Shown piece by piece: positions 37,651 through 47,293 of a stretch of 49,685 bases of DNA. A model generated the notes under the pieces. That model did not search any database. It was not told the origin of the DNA and was given only the letters and a program-made list of their open reading frames with translations. The translations under genes and the position numbers were made by a program. How positions within the stretch are numbered: position 1 is the stretch's first letter; each line of letters starts with the position of its first letter. The stretch comes from Enemella evansiae (GTDB lineage: Bacteria > Pseudomonadota > Alphaproteobacteria > Rhodobacterales > Rhodobacteraceae): assembly GCA_017255395.1 (NCBI GenBank), contig JAFKDC010000030.1:1-49685 (forward strand), given 5' to 3'.

Positions 37651-38910
37651 ATGACCGAACATACACCCCGTTTCGAAGCTGACAGCGCCTATGCCTCGTC
37701 GGAGGCGCAGTTGCACCTGTCGGAGCTGTTCTATTCGCGTACCGACGACCGGGGTGTGATCAAGGCCGGCAACACGGTGTTCCAGCGTGTTGCTGACTTC
37801 GAATGGGGGGATCTGATCGGCGCGCCGCACAAGATCATCCGCCACCCCGACATGCCCAAGGCCGTGTTTCACCTGCTGTGGGACCGGATCAGGGCGGGAA
37901 AGCCGACCGGGGCCTACGTCAAGAACCGCTGCAAGACCGGGCGGTACTACTGGGTTCTGGCCCTGGTCTCTCCGGCGGAGGGCGGGTTCATCTCGACCCG
38001 GCTGAAACCGTCTTCGCCGCTGTTCGACTCCGTGCGCGACATCTATCAGGCCGCGCTGGCGCGCGAGGCGGGCGGCGCCCTGTCCCCCGCCGACAGCGCC
38101 GAGGCCCTGCTGGCCGACATCCGGTCGGCAGGCTACGCCAATTACGAGACTTTCCAGAGCCATGCGCTTGCGACAGAGTTCGAGGCGCGGGCCCGGCAGT
38201 TGGGGCGGCCGCTGGACCCATTCCAGAAACGGTTCCTCGACATGGCCAAGGCCATCGCGCAGGTTCAGGTCGAAACTTCTGAGATGACAGAGGCGTTCAA
38301 GGCGATCCGCACGGTGCCGATGAACATGCGTATCATTGCCTCGCGGCTGGAAAACGCGGGGGGTCCGATCAGCGCCATCTCTGTGAACTACAGCCAAATG
38401 CTCGAAGAGATGTCGACCTGGGTGAAAACCTTCGTCGATGGCGAGGCCTGCGTCTTTGCCCGTATCCGCGATGCGATCTTCACCGGGCAGTTCCTGGGCT
38501 TCGCCTCGGCGATAGAGGAAGAGATGATCGAGGTCTTCGGCAAGGAAATTCGCAACTTCCCCGACGCCTATCCGCCAACGGTGGCCGCATCGCGCGAGGT
38601 TGAGGAGGTCGAGGCCCACCGCAGGCAATTCATGGATCAGACCGCCGCTTCTCTCACCGCGGTCGAGGCGGAGGCAAAGCGTTTTGCCCGTTCGGTCCTG
38701 GATATGAAGCGCTACGTGACTGGCCTCAGCTCGACCCGGATGATGTGCAAGATCGAAAGCGCAGCACTGTCGGAGTCCGGAACGGCCCTCGTAGGCATCG
38801 TGGAACAGCTCGACGCCTGTCAGAACGAAATCGAACAGCGCCTTGCCCGGGTGGTGGAGCTTAACTCCGTCATTCAGGGCAACACGTCGATGCTGCGGTC
38901 GCTGCACTAG
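37651..38910 (+). CDS. PAS (Aer-like) sensor protein lacking a kinase domain
   Basis: The 419-residue protein has an Aer-type PAS domain at about residues 25-115, with the typical IGAPHKIIRHPDMPKAVFHLLWDRIRAGKPTGAYVKNRCKTGRYYWV pattern. The rest is predicted helical and partly coiled (KAIAQVQVETSEMTEAFKAIRTVPMNMRIIASRLE). No membrane helix, kinase or EAL/GGDEF domain is visible, and the methyl-accepting hairpin of chemoreceptors is not evident. It might signal redox state through a partner. Start is ATG at 37651 with GAGGA upstream. Confidence 0.75.
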   Translation: MTEHTPRFEADSAYASSEAQLHLSELFYSRTDDRGVIKAGNTVFQRVADFEWGDLIGAPHKIIRHPDMPKAVFHLLWDRIRAGKPTGAYVKNRCKTGRYYWVLALVSPAEGGFISTRLKPSSPLFDSVRDIYQAALAREAGGALSPADSAEALLADIRSAGYANYETFQSHALATEFEARARQLGRPLDPFQKRFLDMAKAIAQVQVETSEMTEAFKAIRTVPMNMRIIASRLENAGGPISAISVNYSQMLEEMSTWVKTFVDGEACVFARIRDAIFTGQFLGFASAIEEEMIEVFGKEIRNFPDAYPPTVAASREVEEVEAHRRQFMDQTAASLTAVEAEAKRFARSVLDMKRYVTGLSSTRMMCKIESAALSESGTALVGIVEQLDACQNEIEQRLARVVELNSVIQGNTSMLRSLH

Positions 38911-39123
38911 GCCCGGCATCTCCGCGCGGGCGGGGTCCGGGGCGGCGGGCAAGCAGTCTGCCCCGGCGCCCGTTTTACAGGTGGCCTGTTGTGTGCCCCG
39001 CCCCGCGATCCGTTCCTGCTCAGACTGGGCCTGCGACGGGTGAAAGGTTGAGCCGATGGTGCTGCGCGGCGGCGACCGGGAGCGGCACGGAGAGGGGTGC
39101 GACCTCGCCGTCGCCCGGTAGTG

Positions 39124-39912
39124 TTATGTGTCCAGCAGGCTGTCGATCACCGCGCGTGCCGTGCGTGTCAGCGTGGTCTGGCCGAAATCCTCGAGACCGG
39201 AGAGGTTCGGGAACATCGACAGGAAGAGCGCGCGCTGGTTCTGTCCCAGCCCCTGCCCGATGGCCTTGCCGGGGTGGTAGGTCTCCATCTCGATCCCGCC
39301 AACGGTGATGATCGTGTGCCGGGGCACCATCAGGTGGTACAGTTGCACGGTTCCGGCAGGCGTCACCTGCAGATAACGGTCGCCGTCCACGTAGTCGGAC
39401 ACCGGTGCCAGCACCGCCTCTTCACCCAGCAGCGACCGCAGCCTGGTGTGGCGCACGATCATGCGCGCGGCCGGGCCGACAAGCGTATCCACCGGCGGAT
39501 GCCCAAGGCCGAAGGCCTCGGCGGTGATCCGGGTCATGTGGGTCAGCGTGGTGGCCTCGACCGCGTGGCCCGGCACATAGGTCGTCGATCCGATCCATGT
39601 CACCGGCTCGGTGCCAGAGGCGGTCTGGATGTAATCCCCGGGCACGAGGTCCTCGATGGCGACGGCACCGCGCAGGGTCTCGATCAGGGTGCCGCGCGCA
39701 AAGGCGCTGGCACAGCCTTCGAACAGCGGCGTCGCCGGGGCGATGACCTGCTTGGCGGTCACAGAGAGGTCGGGCAGCAGCGCCGCAACCTCGAACCTGC
39801 GCATGAAAGAGACGGCCCGGGCCGGGGGCTGGTCAGGAGACGGCACCCGCGCCGGAGCGACGGGCGTGGAAAAAGAGCCGGTTCCTGCAAGGCCGTGGCG
39901 GATAGAGGACAT
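39124..39912 (-). CDS. Hint-domain protein
   Basis: The 262-residue protein has a Hint domain from about residue 70: CASAFARGTLIETLRGAVAIEDLVPGDYIQTASGTEPVTWIGS, then PAARMIVRHTRLR and VDGDRYLQVTPAGTVQLYHLMVPRHTIITVGGIEMETYHPG. It is the second Hint protein in this window. No signal peptide is seen; these proteins are sometimes exported by type I systems. Function is unknown. A GGGG site precedes the ATG at 39912. Confidence 0.75.
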   Translation of the reverse strand: MSSIRHGLAGTGSFSTPVAPARVPSPDQPPARAVSFMRRFEVAALLPDLSVTAKQVIAPATPLFEGCASAFARGTLIETLRGAVAIEDLVPGDYIQTASGTEPVTWIGSTTYVPGHAVEATTLTHMTRITAEAFGLGHPPVDTLVGPAARMIVRHTRLRSLLGEEAVLAPVSDYVDGDRYLQVTPAGTVQLYHLMVPRHTIITVGGIEMETYHPGKAIGQGLGQNQRALFLSMFPNLSGLEDFGQTTLTRTARAVIDSLLDT

Positions 39913-40055
39913 GTGAACACCCCAAAAAGGTTGGTCACATCCGTGTTGGCCCCCACCAACAACGCCAGAAGGACAAGTGAGCAGATTTGTTTTTATCGAA
40001 GGCCATAAAACCCGTTTGGCCGGGCGCCGTCAAAATCCCGGCCCTGAAACGGCAA

Positions 40056-40077
40056 AAGCCGGGGTAAATCCCGGCTT
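40056..40077 (-). terminator. Terminator after small protein gene
   Basis: AAGCCGGG-GTAAAT-CCCGGCTT is a perfect 8-bp stem about 85 bases beyond the stop of the 46-residue gene. On the minus strand it is followed by TTGCCGTTT, a partial T run. Confidence 0.6.
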
Positions 40078-40161
40078 CGTGGTCTGATTGTTCTGTCGTG
40101 GTGGACGAAGCTGCCTCAATTGGGCTGCGCCGACACTGGGCTGTGCCGAATCGGCAGCGGC

Positions 40162-40302
40162 TCAGGCGCGCTGGCGCTGCGGCTGGGGGCGGTCCTTGCG
40201 GCGCGTGATCATTGCGGTGCGCGGTGTGCCGCGATCCCACGGCAGGGTGGCGCGGGTGGTCCGGGACGTTTCGACGATGGACTTGATGAAACGGGTTTTC
40301 AT
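40162..40302 (-). CDS. Small conserved 46-residue protein
   Basis: This short gene reads MKTRFIKSIVETSRTTRATL then PWDRGTPRTAMITRRKD and a basic tail. It resembles a small basic protein I recall as conserved in Rhodobacterales (pattern MKTRFI...PW.RG..R.AMI.RR), with no known function. ATG at 40302 has a weak purine-rich site. A terminator follows the stop. No neighbour is obviously linked to it. Confidence 0.65.
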   Translation of the reverse strand: MKTRFIKSIVETSRTTRATLPWDRGTPRTAMITRRKDRPQPQRQRA

Positions 40303-40462
40303 GGCGGCCTGCTGTCCTCTGCTCTGATTGGTCCCGGGGCGCCGTGCGCTCTGATCGGGGCAGGCTTCAGACTGCCGGGAAAATGGGGCAGACTTGTGAC
40401 CGAAGGCGGATAATCCTAGGCGGGCCACAGAATTGTTTCTGGGGCGATGGCGGGGCGGGCCG

Positions 40463-41215
40463 TCAGATCCGGATGGCAGAGATCAGCCGTCCATAGTCCG
40501 CTTCTTTGCGGTGGGTGCTGCGCCGGTAGGAATAGAAGCGATCCTCGTCCGCATAGGTGCAGTGGCGCGTCCATTCCGCCTCGACCCCGGCGGCGCGCAG
40601 CTTTGCCAGCCCGTAGGCGGGCAGGTCGAAGTGCACCCGATCGCCTTCGCCCCCGGCGAAGAAGCGACTGTTGTCCGGGTCCTCGGCCATGAAATTCTCT
40701 AGGAACTCGGGGCCGACCTCATAGGCCCGCTGGCTGATGGAGGGGCCGATGACGGCGCGAATCGATCCGCGCGTGGCGCCAAGCGCGACCATCGCCTCGA
40801 CCGTTGCCTCCAGCACGCCGTCCCGCGCCCCGCGCCAGCCCGCATGGGCGGCCCCGATCACCTGCGCCCGGGCATCGGCGAAAAGCACCGGCTGGCAATC
40901 CGCCGTCAGCACCGCCAGCGCCAGACCCGGCGTCGCGGTCACCATGGCATCGGCCTTGGGCTTGCCGGAGAGCGGTTCCGTCAGGGTCACCACATCCGCC
41001 GAATGCACCTGGTGGACAGAGTTCAGCGCGCCCGGGCCGACGCCCATGGCCTCGGCCACGCGGGTGCGGTTGATGCTGACGATCTCGGCCTGATCGGACG
41101 AGCCCGGCCCGCAGTTCAGCCCCGCGAAGATGCCCGAAGAGGCCCCCCCGCGCCGGGTGAAAAACCCATGTCGGAACGGCAGCAGGGCGCTGTGGGAAAG
41201 GATCTCAAGGGTCAT
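40463..41215 (-). CDS. pgeF: Purine nucleoside phosphorylase/laccase-domain protein PgeF
   Basis: The 250-residue YfiH-family protein shows the zinc/copper-binding residues of the fold: LNCGPGSSD, HQVHSADV, TADCQPVLFAD, GAAHAGWRGARDG and IGPSISQRAYEVG. YfiH proteins edit misincorporated L-Ser in peptidoglycan (PgeF) and have purine nucleoside phosphorylase activity. Start is ATG at 41215; it overlaps the midA stop by 11 bases, so it is last in the lgt-midA-pgeF operon. Confidence 0.9.
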   Translation of the reverse strand: MTLEILSHSALLPFRHGFFTRRGGASSGIFAGLNCGPGSSDQAEIVSINRTRVAEAMGVGPGALNSVHQVHSADVVTLTEPLSGKPKADAMVTATPGLALAVLTADCQPVLFADARAQVIGAAHAGWRGARDGVLEATVEAMVALGATRGSIRAVIGPSISQRAYEVGPEFLENFMAEDPDNSRFFAGGEGDRVHFDLPAYGLAKLRAAGVEAEWTRHCTYADEDRFYSYRRSTHRKEADYGRLISAIRI

Positions 41216-42290
41216 CGTGCGATACGCGCGGCTCCAGTCCGGGTGGCGGTGGAGCCCCGTCCGGAAACAGGGCCATTCCCTTGAACAGTGACCCCATTTC
41301 ATCGGGGTGCGTCAACCGGCGATGTGCGGCGACATGGCTGTGCAGCGCGGGACCGCTGAGCCCCTGCGCCAGCGCCTCGGCCCGCGCGGTGATCCCGAGC
41401 CGTTCCAGAAAGATGCCCTGCGGCGTCATCTGCGAGGTCCGGGCGGGCGCGGCGGCCCGGGCCAGCGCCTCGAAATCCACATGGGCGGTCAGGTCGGCGG
41501 CGCCGGGGGCGGCGAAGGGATCGGCGGGCCGGTGGTCCTTCAGGGCCTGAAAGGTGTCGCCGAAAGAGCGCCAGCCGCCATAGTCGATCACCAGCGCGGC
41601 GCCGCCGTGACGGGCGATCCGGGCGCCGATCTCCTGCGCCAGCGCGGCGGCGGGGGCGCAGGTTTCCACCAGATGCCCGGCGGTGGTATCCGCCAGCCGG
41701 TGATCCAGCGCGGCGACCGGGGTGGCAGCGGCCAGCCCCAGCGCCAGCGCGCCGTCCGTCAGGCCAACCATGCGTTCGCGCCAGCCGCCGTCGCTGCGCA
41801 GGAACTGCCGGATCGGCAGCGCGTCGAAGAACTCGTTCGCGATCAGGAAAAGCGGCCCCTCGGGCAGGCTTTCTGCGGTCTCGTGCCAGGTGGGCGCCCG
41901 TCCCTGCAGGCGCGCGGCCTGTTCGGCGCGCAGCGGCGGCGAGGCCTCGACCAGATGCAGCCGAAGGGCGTCGTGAAAGCCGGGCACGCGGGCGGTGGCC
42001 CGCAGGACGTCGGCCATCAGCGTGCCGCGCCCGGGGCCCAGCTCGGCCAGCACGAAGGGGGCGGGGGCGCCCTGATCCATCCAGGCCTGCGCAAGACAGA
42101 GGCCCAGCATCTCACCGAACATCTGGCTGATCTCGGGCGCGGTGGTGAAATCCCCGGCGGCGCCAAGCGGGTCGCGGGTGGCGTAATAGCCGTGTTCGGG
42201 GTGCAGCAGGCAGGCGGCCATGTAGTCGGCCAGCGTCATCGGGCCGGTTGCCGCGATCCGCCGGGACAGCAGCGCGCCCAGGGGCGTCAT
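41205..42290 (-). CDS. SAM-dependent methyltransferase, MidA family
   Basis: The 361-residue protein belongs to the MidA/NDUFAF7 family (DUF185). The SAM motif is [17 protein letters not shown], the N-terminus shows [32 protein letters not shown], and [12 protein letters not shown] follows. In mitochondria NDUFAF7 methylates a complex I arginine; bacterial homologues probably act likewise. Its ATG overlaps the lgt stop in ATGA, so the two are coupled. Confidence 0.9.
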   Translation of the reverse strand: MTPLGALLSRRIAATGPMTLADYMAACLLHPEHGYYATRDPLGAAGDFTTAPEISQMFGEMLGLCLAQAWMDQGAPAPFVLAELGPGRGTLMADVLRATARVPGFHDALRLHLVEASPPLRAEQAARLQGRAPTWHETAESLPEGPLFLIANEFFDALPIRQFLRSDGGWRERMVGLTDGALALGLAAATPVAALDHRLADTTAGHLVETCAPAAALAQEIGARIARHGGAALVIDYGGWRSFGDTFQALKDHRPADPFAAPGAADLTAHVDFEALARAAAPARTSQMTPQGIFLERLGITARAEALAQGLSGPALHSHVAAHRRLTHPDEMGSLFKGMALFPDGAPPPPGLEPRVSHDDP

Positions 42291-43189
42291 GGGGCGACCG
42301 GCGTCGCCATCCTCCGGCGCGCCCAGAGCACGAGGGCGAGACCGCCGAGAATCATCGGCAGCGTCAGGACCTGCCCCATGGTCAGCCCGTAGCCGTTCAC
42401 ATGCAGCGCAAGGCCCAGCGGGTTGCCCGGGGTCTGGAACTGCGCGTCCGGCTGGCGGAAGAATTCCACGAAGAAGCGCGCCAGCCCGTAGCCGGCGAAG
42501 AACACGCCCGCCACGGCGCCCGGCGTCTTCAGCCAGCCGCGCCGCACGAGGATCCAGATCGCCAGTCCCAGCACCAGCCCTTCCAGCCCGGCCTCGTACA
42601 GCTGCGAGGGGTGCCGCGCGCAAAGCTCACCGGCGGGCTGGCCGCAGTCCTGCGCGCGCTGGCCGGGAAAGATCACCGCCCAGGGCAGGTCCGACGGGCG
42701 GCCCCAAAGCTCGGCGTTGACGAAGTTGGCCAGCCGCCCCAGCAGCAGGCCGGGCGGGGTCGCAAGCGCCATCATGTCGGCGGTGGGCGCGGGCGCGATG
42801 CCGTTGCGCCAGCAGAACACCGCCACGGCGACGACCACACCCAGAAGCCCGCCATGGAAGGACATGCCGCCGGTCCAGATCATCGGGATCTCCAGCGGGT
42901 TAGACAGATAGTAGCCGGGCATGTAGAACAGCACGAAGCCAAGCCGCCCGCCCGCGATGATGCCGAGGATCACCCAGGTCAGCAGGTCTTCGGCCTGCTT
43001 GGGTGTCATCGGCGGCGTCTCCGCGTGCCAGAGCGCGGGCCGTCGCAGGCAGCGCACCGCCAGCCACCAGCCCAGCACGATGCCCGCGATATAGGCCAGG
43101 GCATACCAGCGCAGCGCGAACTCCAGCCCGAAGAGGCTGATCGAGAAGATCTCGGACGAAAGGTCGGGGAAGGGGATGGCGGCGATCAT
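42287..43189 (-). CDS. lgt: Prolipoprotein diacylglyceryl transferase
   Basis: The 300-residue integral membrane enzyme transfers diacylglycerol to the lipobox cysteine of prolipoproteins. About seven hydrophobic helices are visible. Family motifs are [37 protein letters not shown] (with the essential Arg) and [12 protein letters not shown]. Start is ATG at 43189 with an AGGA site. It heads the operon lgt-midA-pgeF; the divergent neighbour ubiK starts 94 bases away. Confidence 0.95.
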   Translation of the reverse strand: MIAAIPFPDLSSEIFSISLFGLEFALRWYALAYIAGIVLGWWLAVRCLRRPALWHAETPPMTPKQAEDLLTWVILGIIAGGRLGFVLFYMPGYYLSNPLEIPMIWTGGMSFHGGLLGVVVAVAVFCWRNGIAPAPTADMMALATPPGLLLGRLANFVNAELWGRPSDLPWAVIFPGQRAQDCGQPAGELCARHPSQLYEAGLEGLVLGLAIWILVRRGWLKTPGAVAGVFFAGYGLARFFVEFFRQPDAQFQTPGNPLGLALHVNGYGLTMGQVLTLPMILGGLALVLWARRRMATPVAP

Positions 43190-43283
43190 GCGTCCTGTTG
43201 CCTCGTGTTTCGGGGCGAAGTCAACCTTGAGCGGAAGGCCCGCGCAGCCCATATAGAGGGGGAATGAAACGGGGGAGTGACCC

Positions 43284-43532
43284 ATGCAGACCCGCAACAA
43301 GGTGTTCGACGACATCTCGCAGCTTATGACCAACGCGATGGGCGTGGCACAGGGCGCCCGGCAAGAGGCCGAGACCGCCATGAGTTCGATGATCGACCGC
43401 TGGCTGGCCGATCGCGACTTTGTGACCCGCGAGGAATTCGACGCGGTGCGCGGCATGGCCCAGAAGGCCCGCGAAGAGAACGAGGCGCTGAAGGCGCGGC
43501 TCGCCGCGCTCGAGGCCAAGCTGAACGGCTGA
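43284..43532 (+). CDS. ubiK: Ubiquinone biosynthesis accessory factor UbiK family
   Basis: The 82-residue protein belongs to the UbiK/BMFP (YqiC) family. It has an N-terminal amphipathic helix ([23 protein letters not shown]) and a C-terminal trimer-forming coiled coil ([31 protein letters not shown]). UbiK assists coenzyme Q synthesis at the membrane. Start is ATG at 43284 with GGGGGAG upstream. It is divergent from lgt. Confidence 0.88.
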   Translation: MQTRNKVFDDISQLMTNAMGVAQGARQEAETAMSSMIDRWLADRDFVTREEFDAVRGMAQKAREENEALKARLAALEAKLNG

Positions 43533-43564
43533 CAGGCCGCGCGCGGCCCCCGGGGCGGCGCGGC

Positions 43565-44260
43565 TCAGGACCGGCGCGGCGGGATCACCTGCTGCGCGAT
43601 GCCGGCGAAGATCAGGTAGACCGAGGTCGCCACCAGCCCCCAGTGCGCCCAGCTCTGGGGATGGAAATCCACCCAGGCGGCCCATCCGGCAAAGAAGGTC
43701 CAGGCCAGGGCAATCGGCAGGGACAGCGCCCGCCAGCGTTCGGTGCGCACCGGGTGGATGAATTTCAGCGGCAGGAACATGGCCACGGCCAGCACGGTGA
43801 CCAGCAGCAGGATTACCCAGAAACCCGGCTTGATAGCGAAGAGCACCAGCACCAGCATGTTCCAGCAGCCCGGGAAGCCCTGGAACGAATTGTCGGTGGT
43901 CTTCATCCGGTTGTCGGCGAAATACATCGCGCTGGCGAAGGTGATCACGATGATCGCGAACCAGCCGGTCCAGCCGGGCAAAAGGCCGCTCTGGAAGAGG
44001 GCGAAGGCCGGGATGAAGACATAGGTCAGGTAGTCGATGATCAGGTCCAGCAGGACCCCGTCGAACCGGGGGGCGTTGGACTTCACGTCGTATTTCCGGG
44101 CCAGCGGCCCGTCGATTCCGTCGACGACGAAGGCCACCACCAGCCACAGGAACATGACCGGCCACTGTGCCTGCACCGCCGCCAGCATGGCAAGCATGGC
44201 AAAGACGGCGCCGGTGGCGGTGAAGAGATGAACGAAAAGCGCGCGCTGCTGGACTGTCAT
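43565..44260 (-). CDS. pcs: Phosphatidylcholine synthase
   Basis: The 231-residue membrane enzyme joins choline to CDP-diacylglycerol directly. The CDP-alcohol phosphotransferase motif is DGPLARKYDVKSNAPRFDGVLLDLIIDY, in the spaced form typical of Pcs, and several hydrophobic helices follow. The window has no pmtA-like gene for the methylation route. Start is ATG at 44260; an in-frame ATG 16 codons earlier (44308) would add a charged leader and is less likely. Confidence 0.9.
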   Translation of the reverse strand: MTVQQRALFVHLFTATGAVFAMLAMLAAVQAQWPVMFLWLVVAFVVDGIDGPLARKYDVKSNAPRFDGVLLDLIIDYLTYVFIPAFALFQSGLLPGWTGWFAIIVITFASAMYFADNRMKTTDNSFQGFPGCWNMLVLVLFAIKPGFWVILLLVTVLAVAMFLPLKFIHPVRTERWRALSLPIALAWTFFAGWAAWVDFHPQSWAHWGLVATSVYLIFAGIAQQVIPPRRS

Positions 44261-44399
44261 CGCCTCGTCATGACCGATTCTGGTCTCAAGCGCAAACCGT
44301 CCCGCCATGGCCCGGCCCGCCGAGGCCGTTTCACCACGCGAAAGACGCCCCGCCCACCGCCCCGTAGTCTCCCACGCCCATGGGGCAGGGCGGCCCGGG

Positions 44400-44432
44400 C
44401 CTTCTTCTCTGTCCAAATACTCAAGGAAGAGC
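44400..44432 (-). repeat. Rhodobacterales intergenic repeat, copy 3
   Basis: On the minus strand this reads GAGTATTTGGACAGAGAAGA, followed by AGG, close to the copies at 13787-13823 and 26025-26061. It lies between pcs and the PaiB-like gene. Confidence 0.6.
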
Positions 44433-44472
44433 GCGGGCGCCCTCGGCGATCCGCCCGCAAACAGGACGCTGC

Positions 44473-45081
44473 TCAGGCCGGCGGCCGGCGCATCAGCGCG
44501 GCAAGCGCCCCGAGCTCCGACCCGAACCCCTCTTCCATCCGGTCCGCCGCGGCAAGGCGCACCGCCGCGTCCTTGTTCTGGCCCAGCTTCACGGTGCTTT
44601 GCACATCCTCGACATGCAGCCGGAAGGGCAGGATCATGCGCAGGAACCGCGCGGTGACCTCGGTGCTCATCTTGTCCATGGTCCATGGCGGCTTGGGCAG
44701 CAGGCGCGCTTCGAAGAAGGCCGACTGCCGCGCCAGCATCTCCGGCAGCCGGTCGGCAGGCAGCGCCTCCAGCCGGCCGGACAGGTGCACGGCGGTATAG
44801 TTCCACGTCGGCACCTGGTCCGCGATCCCGTACCAGTCGGGCGAGACGTAGCCGTCCGGCCCGGTCACCGCCAGCCGCGCCGGGCCGGTCGCCCGGCAGA
44901 TCGGGTTGGAGCGCACGAGATGCAGGTCGACCTCGGCGCCATCCTCCGACAGCAGGAAGGGCACATGCGCCAGAAGCGGCACCGGCTCGGCAGAGACGCA
45001 GAGCATGCCGAAGGCCCGCTCTCGCGCAATCTTCAGGGCGAGGGCGCTGTCGGCCTTGCGGAAGGTCGGGTTCGGATGCAT
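44473..45081 (-). CDS. PaiB-like FMN-binding protein
   Basis: The 202-residue protein matches the PaiB/FMN-binding negative regulator family: MHPNPTFR at the start, PFLL, LVRSNP, GYVSPDWY and VPTWNYTAVHLSGR in the middle, and DKMSTEVTARFLRMI. PaiB of Bacillus represses protease and sporulation genes with its partner PaiA; most homologues bind flavin and lack known roles. Its stop and start fit a minus-strand unit directly after mtaB, three bases away, so it may be cotranscribed with dapF-mtaB. Confidence 0.85.
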   Translation of the reverse strand: MHPNPTFRKADSALALKIARERAFGMLCVSAEPVPLLAHVPFLLSEDGAEVDLHLVRSNPICRATGPARLAVTGPDGYVSPDWYGIADQVPTWNYTAVHLSGRLEALPADRLPEMLARQSAFFEARLLPKPPWTMDKMSTEVTARFLRMILPFRLHVEDVQSTVKLGQNKDAAVRLAAADRMEEGFGSELGALAALMRRPPA

Positions 45082-45084
45082 CGC

Positions 45085-46338
45085 TCAGGCGGTCAACTGG
45101 GTGCCCGAGGTGCCGGTGATCGTCACCGGAACGATCTGGCCCACGGGCTGCGGTGCGGCAAAGCGCACCTCGGTGAACTGTTCGGTCCGGCCCATGTCCG
45201 GCGCCTCTGTCAGGACGCGGTGCGCGCGGCCCTGCTGCTGGGCCAGGTGGCGGGTCACGGCGCGGTCACCTGCGACGCGCAGGCGGGCGGCACGTTCCTT
45301 GATCACGCTGCCATCCACCCGCGAGGGGATGCGCGCGGCGGGGGTGCCGGGGCGGGCCGAATAGGGGAAGACGTGCAGCCAGGTCAGGTCGCAGTCCTCG
45401 ACCAGCTTCAGCGAGTTCTCGAAATGCGCCTCGGTCTCGGTCGGGAAGCCCGCGATGATATCGGCGCCGAAGGTGATCTCGGGGCGCAGGCGCCGCGCCT
45501 CTTCGGTAAAGCGGATGGCGTCGTCGCGCAGGTGGCGGCGCTTCATCCGCTTCAGGATCAGGTCGTCGCCATGCTGCAGCGACAGGTGCAGATGCGGCAT
45601 CAGGCGCGGTTCCGTCGCGATGGCCAGCATCAGGTTCTCGTCGGCTTCGATCGAATCGATCGAGGAGATCCGCAGGCGCGGCACATCGGTCAGCCGCAGA
45701 AGCCGCATCACCAGGTCGCCCAGCCGTGGTGTGCCCGGCAGGTCGGCGCCCCAGGAGGTCAGGTCGACCCCGGTCAGCACCACCTCGTTATAGCCCTGCT
45801 GCACCAGCCGCTTCACCTGATCGACCACGACCCCGGCGGGGACCGACCGCGAGTTGCCGCGCCCATAGGGGATGATGCAGAAGGTGCAGCGGTGGTCGCA
45901 GCCGTTCTGCACCTGCACATAGGCGCGCGAGCGCGAGCCGAAGCCGTCGATCAGGTGGCCCGCCGTCTCGGTCACGGACATGATGTCGTTGACCATCACG
46001 CGTTCGGTCTCGCCGATGAAGTCGCGGCCCAGTCCCGCCCATGTCTCGGGCGCCATCTTCTCGGTGTTGCCGATGACGTGGTCGACCTCCGCCATTGCGG
46101 CAAAGCTCTCGGGGTCGATCTGCGCGGCGCAGCCGGTGACGATCACGCGGGCCTCGGGGTTCTCGCGCCGCAACCGGCGGATTTCCTTGCGGGCCTTGGC
46201 CACCGCCTCGTTGGTCACCGCGCAGGTGTTCACGATCACGGCGTTGTCGACGCCCGCCTCTTCGGCCAGCGCCTTCATCGCCTCGGTCTCGTAGGCGTTC
46301 AGGCGGCAGCCCAGCGTGGTGAATTTCGGCGCGCTCAC
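45085..46338 (-). CDS. mtaB: tRNA t6A37 methylthiotransferase MtaB
   Basis: The 417-residue radical-SAM methylthiotransferase converts t6A to ms2t6A at position 37 of tRNAs for ANN codons. The N-terminal cysteines are C11 (TLGCRLN), C39 (VNTCAV) and C70 (VTGCAA). The radical-SAM CxxxCxxC is GCDHRCTFC (C147, C151, C154). [10 protein letters not shown] distinguishes MtaB from RimO, which lies at the other end of the window. I choose GTG at 46338, with GGAG eight bases upstream and a GTGA overlap with the dapF stop; an ATG at 46356 lacks a ribosome site. Confidence 0.9.
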   Translation of the reverse strand: MSAPKFTTLGCRLNAYETEAMKALAEEAGVDNAVIVNTCAVTNEAVAKARKEIRRLRRENPEARVIVTGCAAQIDPESFAAMAEVDHVIGNTEKMAPETWAGLGRDFIGETERVMVNDIMSVTETAGHLIDGFGSRSRAYVQVQNGCDHRCTFCIIPYGRGNSRSVPAGVVVDQVKRLVQQGYNEVVLTGVDLTSWGADLPGTPRLGDLVMRLLRLTDVPRLRISSIDSIEADENLMLAIATEPRLMPHLHLSLQHGDDLILKRMKRRHLRDDAIRFTEEARRLRPEITFGADIIAGFPTETEAHFENSLKLVEDCDLTWLHVFPYSARPGTPAARIPSRVDGSVIKERAARLRVAGDRAVTRHLAQQQGRAHRVLTEAPDMGRTEQFTEVRFAAPQPVGQIVPVTITGTSGTQLTA

Positions 46339-47165
46339 GGGTTCTGCTCCAGCCATGCGGCGGTGAAGGCGCCGTCGAAGACATGGGCCGTGCCGCCGGT
46401 CATCCAGACGCCGTCCTCACGCCAGTCCACCTGCAGGCTGCCGCCGTCGAGGTCGATCCGCACCGAGCGCCCGGTCAGCCCGCGCCGCGCCGCCGCCACG
46501 GCGGTCGCGCAGGAGGAAGAGCCCGAGGCCAGTGTCACGCCCACGCCGCGCTCCCACACGCGCATGCGGATGTGGTCGGGGCCGATCACGCTGGCCACCT
46601 GCACATTGGTGCGCTGCGGGTACAGCGGATGGTGCTCGTAGCGCGGGCCGAATTGGTCCAGCGGGATCGCCTCGGCATCCTCGACGAAGAAGGTGCAATG
46701 CGGGTTGCCCATGCCGGTCGCCACCGGCGCGCCCTCGATGGGCAACTCCAGCGTGTCCATGGCTTCGGCCAGCGGGATCTCCTGCCAGTCGAGTTGCGGC
46801 GGGCCCATGTTGACCGAGGTCAGCCCGTCGCCCGCATCCCGCGCCGACAGTGTGCCCCGGTCGGTCGTCAGCTCCAGCGCCGTGGCGCCGCTTTCGTCCA
46901 TCAGGAGGCGGGCGATGCAGCGCGTGGCATTGCCGCAGGCCGCCGAGGTCGAGCCGTCTGCGTTGTAGAAGGTCAGATGCGGCGCATTGCCCGCGCCCGA
47001 GATCACCGCCAGCTGGTCGAAGCCCACGCCCCGGTGCCGGTCGGCAATGGCCGCGATGCGCGCAGGGGTCAGACCCGCCTCCCGCGTGCGGGAATCGATC
47101 ACGACGAAGTCATTGCCGAGGCCGTGCATTTTCATGAACGGCAGGGAGGGGGCAGGGCGTTCCAT
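46335..47165 (-). CDS. dapF: Diaminopimelate epimerase, altered active site
   Basis: The 276-residue enzyme should interconvert LL- and meso-diaminopimelate for lysine and peptidoglycan. The first catalytic cysteine is present (C77, in [12 protein letters not shown]), with [15 protein letters not shown] and the ERG motif (E205-R206) also intact. However, the motif that normally reads ERGxGETxACG reads [16 protein letters not shown], so the second catalytic cysteine aligns with S214; a cysteine remains at C219. Start is ATG at 47165. Its stop overlaps the mtaB GTG start, so the two are coupled. Confidence 0.85.
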   Translation of the reverse strand: MERPAPSLPFMKMHGLGNDFVVIDSRTREAGLTPARIAAIADRHRGVGFDQLAVISGAGNAPHLTFYNADGSTSAACGNATRCIARLLMDESGATALELTTDRGTLSARDAGDGLTSVNMGPPQLDWQEIPLAEAMDTLELPIEGAPVATGMGNPHCTFFVEDAEAIPLDQFGPRYEHHPLYPQRTNVQVASVIGPDHIRMRVWERGVGVTLASGSSSCATAVAAARRGLTGRSVRIDLDGGSLQVDWREDGVWMTGGTAHVFDGAFTAAWLEQNP

Positions 47166-47252
47166 GGCGCGGATATACGTGCGAAGCGGGCGGCTTTCCA
47201 GTGGCGCGGCACTGGCCTTGCAGAAAGGCAGCAAAAAACGTGATTTTATGGG

Positions 47253-47281
47253 TTGACCATACCGGGCCATCCTCATAGTCA
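47253..47281 (+). promoter_or_regulatory. Probable tRNA-Lys promoter
   Basis: TTGACC at 47253-47258, then 17 bases, then TAGTCA at 47276-47281, gives a sigma-70-type arrangement just 12 bases before the tRNA. The -35 box is good and the -10 box weak. Confidence 0.45.
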
Positions 47282-47293
47282 AGCCGCCACAGT

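Noticed and set aside
40121-40149. Imperfect tandem repeat TGGGCTG(C/T)GCCGA
   Set aside because: Only two copies, and at a gene end without other structure; probably chance or a minor duplication.
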